Assembly (NCBI GenBank): GCA_944354265.1
Contig: CALVPX010000004.1
Location: 18,538-82,537, forward strand
Source: an uncultured Clostridia bacterium
Lineage (GTDB): Bacteria; Bacillota; Clostridia; Christensenellales; Borkfalkiaceae
Direction: 5' to 3'
Length of the DNA: 64,000 nucleotides
Position 1 is the stretch's first letter; each line of letters opens with the position of its first letter. The notes below the pieces were generated by a model that did not search any database, had not been told where the DNA came from, and worked only from the letters and a program-made list of their open reading frames with translations. Of this stretch, positions 60,074 through 64,000 are shown one piece after another. Position numbers and translations under genes: made by a program.

Positions 60074-60772
60074 ATGACACAGGTTGAAAAGCTCTTAAAG
60101 TATCAGGAGGCCGACTCCCGCCTTTTAAAGGTTGAACAAAAGCTCAATTCGAGCGACGAACGTAAAAAGTATATGCAGTCGCGCTCATATCTCACAAAGG
60201 CTTCCGAAAAACTCGACCAAATAGAGGCGAAGGCGCAGGAACTGAAGGCCAATATCGAACGCCTCAATGCAAAGTACTCTGAACTTGCCGAAACGCTCAA
60301 GGACTTTGACCATCTCGATGAGCTCGTTGAGCAGGGCAATGCAATCTCCTTTTATAAGAGGAGCGCACAGTCTCTCTCAGACGACCTCAAGGCGCTAAAA
60401 AACGAAATAAATTCCTTGACGTCGGCGATAAAGGAGCAGGTTGATGAATATCAGACGTTGAAGAAGAACGTCATTGCCGCGCAAAAGGAATATCCCAAGC
60501 TTCAGGCCGCATATAAGGAGTACAAGGACAGTGTTCAGGTCGAGGCTCAGGCTATAACAAAGGAGCTTAAAGTCCTCGCCAAGGACATCGATGAGGATAT
60601 CCTCAAAAAATATCAGGCCAAGCGCAGCGAAAGGGTATTCCCCATTTTGTGTCAGCTGCATGGCGACGTTTGTCCCATGTGCGGCACGTCCCTTTCTATC
60701 GCAGAAAAGGAAAATGCGTCAACGGGCAAAGTTATCGAGTGCGAAAACTGTCACAGATTTTTGTATAAGTAA
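60074..60772 (+). CDS. Coiled-coil protein with a C4 zinc ribbon
   Basis: 232 residues. Residues about 1-175 form a long antiparallel coiled coil; the C-terminal zinc ribbon has CPMCGTSLS and CENCHRFLYK. The family (DUF164-type, CT398-like) is widespread and found next to nif3 and trmK in Firmicutes. RBS AAGGAG. It ends the dgt-rpoD cluster. The molecular function is unknown. Confidence 0.85.
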   Translation: MTQVEKLLKYQEADSRLLKVEQKLNSSDERKKYMQSRSYLTKASEKLDQIEAKAQELKANIERLNAKYSELAETLKDFDHLDELVEQGNAISFYKRSAQSLSDDLKALKNEINSLTSAIKEQVDEYQTLKKNVIAAQKEYPKLQAAYKEYKDSVQVEAQAITKELKVLAKDIDEDILKKYQAKRSERVFPILCQLHGDVCPMCGTSLSIAEKENASTGKVIECENCHRFLYK

Positions 60773-60811
60773 TGTAAATTGCATCCATTCACGCTAAAAA
60801 TTATTGTCATA

Positions 60812-60862
60812 TTTTCCGCCGTGCAACATATAATAACATATGTGTTCCCGAGGGCGGAAAAA
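60812..60862. other. Nested inverted repeat after the zinc-ribbon gene
   Basis: TTTTCCGCC (60812-60820) pairs with GGCGGAAAA (60854-60862); the loop contains ACATATaataACATATGT. It may be a 3'-UTR structure. Confidence 0.4.
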
Positions 60863-60877
60863 CTCAAAGGAAATGTC

Positions 60878-60913
60878 AATCCCCGCGCGGCCTTACTGCC
60901 GCGCGGGGATTTT
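60878..60913 (+). terminator. Terminator of the dgt-rpoD-zinc ribbon cluster
   Basis: AATCCCCGCGCGG/CCGCGCGGGGATT stem followed by a T run; 8-base loop. Confidence 0.85.
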
Positions 60914-60928
60914 ATGCTGTCTGTTGCT

Positions 60929-61612
60929 TTATTTCTTATGCGCCCAAAAAATTTGTTCTTTGGCAATTTCCAATCCCAATTTCTTTTGCAGGTGAAGGGA
61001 GGCTGCGTTATCGTAAATTATATGGCAGTAGGGGGTATAACCCATGTTGAGCTTTTTGTTTATCAAAAAACTTTCAAGTTCCACAGCATAGCCGTGTCCG
61101 CGGAACTGAGGAAAAATTTCCAGCATGCCCATGCTGCCTTCGCTGTGCTCGCCGATGTAACCGCAAAATTGCCCGTCCGCGTGCGCGGCAAAAACCATTT
61201 TGCGCTGTTGTGTGTTTTTCAGCTCTTCCGGGTCGGCAAACTGATATGTGGCAATAATCCTTTCAAGCTCTTCATCGTTTGCCACGCTTATGTCAAGTTT
61301 TCCCTCAAGGGGAAGAGGTTGGTTGCTTGTATACACGCCCTGAAAACACGGGTGTTCGCAAACAAGTCCGTATCGCTGCTCTGCATAATTAAGCATGAGC
61401 GGCTGACTCAACAGTAGCAGGTCATAGTCGTCGCAGGCTTCAAGCACTTTTTTACCGTCGCTTTCGTCTTCAGCAGAAAGGCAGATTACGCCGCTGAACT
61501 CGTCTTTGACGAGTATTGCGCGGCTCTCCTCGGCGAGGATTTTGCCGCCGCGCTTTAAAAATTGACTGACTATGATATTTTGTAATAAGTCCTTTTCCCA
61601 AAATTTGCACAT
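60929..61612 (-). CDS. GNAT-family acetyltransferase
   Basis: About 227 residues. The C-terminal GNAT module has GMLEIFPQFRGHGYAVELESF (acetyl-CoA loop R-G-x-G-x-A) and the end NAASLHLQKKLGLEIA. The N-terminal 90 residues look like a degenerate second GNAT half (FR47-like architecture). The target is unknown. Start chosen at 61612 because a promoter places the transcription start there; an ATG 6 bases upstream is also possible. Confidence 0.8.
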   Translation of the reverse strand: MCKFWEKDLLQNIIVSQFLKRGGKILAEESRAILVKDEFSGVICLSAEDESDGKKVLEACDDYDLLLLSQPLMLNYAEQRYGLVCEHPCFQGVYTSNQPLPLEGKLDISVANDEELERIIATYQFADPEELKNTQQRKMVFAAHADGQFCGYIGEHSEGSMGMLEIFPQFRGHGYAVELESFLINKKLNMGYTPYCHIIYDNAASLHLQKKLGLEIAKEQIFWAHKK

Positions 61613-61618
61613 GAGCAT

Positions 61619-61647
61619 ATTATACTTCGCCGCTTAAATTTAGTCAA
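61619..61647 (-). promoter_or_regulatory. Promoter of the GNAT gene, giving a leaderless mRNA
   Basis: On the minus strand: TTGACT (61647-61642), 17-base spacer, perfect TATAAT (61624-61619), then 6 bases to the ATG at 61612. Confidence 0.75.
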
Positions 61648-61711
61648 TTCTATTGACAGCCCGTCAATGCGGTATTAAAATAATTATAAAAAAAATAATA
61701 AGGAGCATAAA

Positions 61712-62335
61712 ATGAAAGTTTTACTTATAAACGGCAGTCCCCACAAAAACGGATGCACAGCTACGGCATTGAAAATTATTGCGGACGAACTCAAAGCTCA
61801 GGGCGTCGATTCGCAGATTTATTGGATAGGCACGGGCGCCGTCCACACGTGTATGGGCTGCGGATATTGCAGAAAGGCGGGTAAGTGCGTATATAACGAC
61901 GATATCGTGAACGAACTCGGCGAACTGTGCAAGGATGCCGACGGCTTTGTTTTCGGTGCGCCCGTTCACTATGCTTCCCCCGCAGGCGGCATGGTGGCCG
62001 TGCTCGACAGACTCTTCTATTCCCACGGCAGGTACATGAAGTATAAGCCTGCAGCAAGCGTTGTGTCGGCAAGAAGGGCGGGTACAACTGCGGCTTACGA
62101 CGTGCTCAATAAGTATATCGGCATAACATCGATGATTCAGGTGCCCTCAACATATTGGAACATGGTGCACGGCTATACGCCTGAGGATGTCATGAAGGAC
62201 GAGGAGGGTGTAACAATAATGCGCGCCATAGGCTCCAACATGGCGTGGCTGTTAAAGCTCCTCGACAAGGTAAAGGGAACCGAACTTGAAAAGCCTGTAG
62301 AAATCAAGAAGGCGATGACTAATTTCATAAGATAA
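61712..62335 (+). CDS. Iron-sulfur-type flavoprotein (NADPH-dependent FMN reductase family)
   Basis: 207 residues of flavodoxin-like fold. LLINGSPHKNGCTATAL forms the FMN phosphate loop. HTCMGCGYCRKAGKCVYNDD gives a cysteine cluster of the ISF type, and GAPVHYASPAGGMVAVLDR the flavin-side loop. It probably shuttles electrons or reduces small oxidants in this anaerobe. RBS AAGGAG. Confidence 0.85.
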   Translation: MKVLLINGSPHKNGCTATALKIIADELKAQGVDSQIYWIGTGAVHTCMGCGYCRKAGKCVYNDDIVNELGELCKDADGFVFGAPVHYASPAGGMVAVLDRLFYSHGRYMKYKPAASVVSARRAGTTAAYDVLNKYIGITSMIQVPSTYWNMVHGYTPEDVMKDEEGVTIMRAIGSNMAWLLKLLDKVKGTELEKPVEIKKAMTNFIR

Positions 62336-62375
62336 AGGCAGAGTAAGAATTATAAGGAATTCCTTACGCATGCTT

Positions 62376-62409
62376 AAAATAAAAGCGCGGCCATCCGCGC
62401 TTTTATTTT
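62376..62409. terminator. Bidirectional terminator between convergent genes
   Basis: AAAATAAAAGCGCGG/CCGCGCTTTTATTTT stem, 4-base loop. Confidence 0.9.
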
Positions 62410-62411
62410 AT

Positions 62412-63650
62412 CTACTTTGTCCTTGCAATTTTTACGTTATCGCTCGATCTGTCGCGCAGTTCCTTTATGGGGTGTTCGCTGTCCTGATAGCGGTAGTCCT
62501 TTCCCCATTTATCTATAGCTTTCTGAATGACGAGATGCGAAGGGTTTCTTTCGGCGTCGCCCAAAGCCTTTTGGTATTCAAAGAACCTGTGGTCGTCGGG
62601 AATCCTCTTGATGTCCTTATAATCTCCCTCATCGGCCGTGAGCGTCACGGTGCTTCCGAGAACTCGCCTTACATAGTCCTTGTTGCTGCCGAGTTTTAAA
62701 AGTTTGGGGAACTCGCCGTCGCCTACAACCTTTTCGTAGGAAGTGTTTTCATACTTTTTAAGTAATTTGGCGGCTACTTTAAGGTGGCTGACCTCCATTC
62801 TGTAATGCTCTGCCCATATCTTTTTGATTGCTTCGTCCGTTTCGTCCTCCATGGCGGAGTAGTAAAGCCAACATTCGCAGTACTCATGCAGCACCCATTG
62901 CTCAAGCCAAGTCATGTTAGGGTCTTTAAGGCTTTCGTATTGCGTAACGTGCGCTTCCTCAATCATGGCAATCTCAGCATACAGCCTTCTGCCCAAATCA
63001 TTTTTGTACCATTGGGCGATGTTCATGTAGTAGTTCATCGTCTGTTGCTCTGCGGCGGTGATGGTGGAGGCGACAAGTTTTGTGTAAAGGTCGGCGTTGT
63101 CTCCGTTCATGTGTGGCTTAAGGTCGTCGGCGGGGTATCTGTGTTCGGCCACGGTCGGTCTGCCGGGCATAATTTCAGTCATCTTTCCCACGAGCGTGTC
63201 GGCCTCGATGCCCTTGTCCATCTTCAACAGGTTTGCATATCTGTAAAGGTGGTCAAAGTCCTCAAGCAGCGCAAAGTTTAACGCTTTTATGTTGTTTTCA
63301 TCCTTTTCGTTGCGGGCGAGCGTAGCGGTAAGGTCTACGGCGAGCTGCTCATAGCCTATTGTCGTTTCAAGTATGCTTTCATTGAGCGGTTTTAAGCAGC
63401 TTATCCGCTTTTGCTGCTGCTGTTCCTGCCTGCGTACGGTTGCCAATGCCGACAAAATTTCGGGAACGTCACAGTGGCGGGCAAATTGGTGCATAAACCA
63501 TACGCTTTCAAATTCGGTTCCGTTCATAAGTATGACGCGCGTCTTTGTGTAGGGGGAGGTGTGGTCTTTGTTGTAGCTTTTGGGGTACATCTTTCTCATG
63601 GGTATAAAATTTTTGTCGAGAGTTTTGCTTTTTTCGTTAAAAGGGTTCAT
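62412..63650 (-). CDS. Ferritin-like diiron-fold protein of unknown function
   Basis: 412 residues. Several long helices carry carboxylate and E-x-x-H patterns: ALLEDFDHLYRYANLL, IAMIEEAHVTQYESLKD, WVLHEYCECWLYYSAMEDET and AEHYRMEVSHLKVAAKLL. These suggest a four-helix ferritin/rubrerythrin-like diiron domain with large N- and C-terminal additions. There is no rubredoxin CxxC end and no signal peptide. RBS AAGGAG. Oxidative-stress or iron handling is plausible but inferred only from the fold-like patterns. Confidence 0.6.
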   Translation of the reverse strand: MNPFNEKSKTLDKNFIPMRKMYPKSYNKDHTSPYTKTRVILMNGTEFESVWFMHQFARHCDVPEILSALATVRRQEQQQQKRISCLKPLNESILETTIGYEQLAVDLTATLARNEKDENNIKALNFALLEDFDHLYRYANLLKMDKGIEADTLVGKMTEIMPGRPTVAEHRYPADDLKPHMNGDNADLYTKLVASTITAAEQQTMNYYMNIAQWYKNDLGRRLYAEIAMIEEAHVTQYESLKDPNMTWLEQWVLHEYCECWLYYSAMEDETDEAIKKIWAEHYRMEVSHLKVAAKLLKKYENTSYEKVVGDGEFPKLLKLGSNKDYVRRVLGSTVTLTADEGDYKDIKRIPDDHRFFEYQKALGDAERNPSHLVIQKAIDKWGKDYRYQDSEHPIKELRDRSSDNVKIARTK

Positions 63651-63771
63651 AATTTTATCTCCTTAAAACTATTTGTTGCCATAAAATTATAATTTAAACG
63701 CGCGTTTTGCTTTTCTTTTCAGATAAATTGTGTTATATTATTATCGTTATCGAAAATTATTAAAGCGGTAT

Positions 63772-63846
63772 GCAGGCGTCGCCTATCGGTATGGCGTCAG
63801 CTTCCCAAGCTGATTTCGGCGGGTTCGACTCCCGTCGCCTGCTCCA
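63772..63846 (+). tRNA. tRNA-Gly (anticodon CCC)
   Basis: Acceptor stem GCAGGCG/CGCCTGC, anticodon stem TCAGC/GCTGA with loop TTCCCAA (anticodon CCC), T-arm GCGGGTTCGACTCCCGT, and encoded CCA at 63844-63846. Confidence 0.97.
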
Positions 63847-63929
63847 TAAAAGAGGGGTTCCCAAAAGCGCAATTCCCATAGGGAGTAAAATTAAAATTAA
63901 ATTTTAATAGGAATTGCACTTTCAAGCGA

Positions 63930-63973
63930 GAAAAGAGAGCGAACTATCGGAAACGATAGTTCGCTCTCTTTTC
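63930..63973 (+). terminator. Very strong hairpin after tRNA-Gly
   Basis: 20-bp perfect stem from GAAAAGAGAGCGAACTATCG with a GAAA tetraloop; the 3' side ends CTCTTTTC. Confidence 0.8.
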
Positions 63974-64000
63974 TGTTATCAAATATCTATCGCGAAGTAA

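Overview
The window looks like a chromosome segment of an anaerobic, probably spore-forming member of the Firmicutes (Clostridia), possibly an uncultured gut lineage. The basis is: a three-gene [FeFe]-hydrogenase cluster, pyruvate formate-lyase, spoVAC and a SpoVB-like flippase, a SigA-type sigma factor in a dgt-dnaG-rpoD-trmK-nif3 order, a type 1B PyrD/PyrK pair, GGAGG-type ribosome binding sites and sigma-A-like promoters. The genus cannot be named from the sequence alone. There is no rRNA, prophage, CRISPR array or intact insertion sequence.

Layout. 1-6.2 kb: end of tsaB, rimI, an alpha/beta hydrolase with no canonical start codon, a membrane-fused MurF-type ligase, ddl and icd. 6.5-10.7 kb: hydCBA, an apparent NAD-linked electron-bifurcating hydrogenase. 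11-25.6 kb: a CorC-type transporter, D-2-hydroxyacid dehydrogenase, a secreted SGNH esterase, exonuclease, RNA methyltransferase, a 1364-residue surface lipoprotein, a TauE/SafE permease encoded as two half genes, and a SpoVB-like flippase. 25.6-34.4 kb: small LysM-like and coat-like proteins, a phosphoesterase, and the pyrBCFK-(two membrane proteins)-DE operon behind an attenuator-like leader. 34.4-40.1 kb: a deacetylase, a membrane XRE regulator and a damaged Leloir operon (a chimeric SDR::GalT gene, intact galK, frameshifted galM), then tRNA-Thr. 40.3-45 kb: SPOR-like protein, SDR, thyA-folA, a small XRE regulator facing a strong unexplained promoter, zupT and spoVAC. 45.1-48.7 kb: a ZTP riboswitch, pflA, a thioredoxin, and a pyruvate formate-lyase divided into two separately translated polypeptides. 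49-54.6 kb: aroC-B-E-Q-K plus fabG. 54.7-64 kb: dgt-dnaG-rpoD-trmK-nif3-zinc ribbon, a GNAT protein, a flavoprotein, a ferritin-like protein and tRNA-Gly.

How the genes fit together. Hydrogenase, PFL and lactate dehydrogenase give fermentative redox disposal. The ZTP riboswitch ties PFL activation to folate one-carbon status, and thyA-folA lie close by. Pyrimidine and shikimate synthesis are complete or nearly so as operons.

The strongest candidate for something new is the two-subunit PFL. Its 676-residue catalytic core ends exactly where the glycyl-radical domain should begin, and that domain is a separate 76-residue gene with its own ribosome binding site. Other notable items are the in-frame SDR::GalT chimera, a set of apparently leaderless genes whose ATG lies 6-8 nt after a -10 box, a perfect consensus promoter firing into a roughly 115-nt terminated transcript beside an XRE gene, and a family of intergenic palindromic elements with locus-specific arms.
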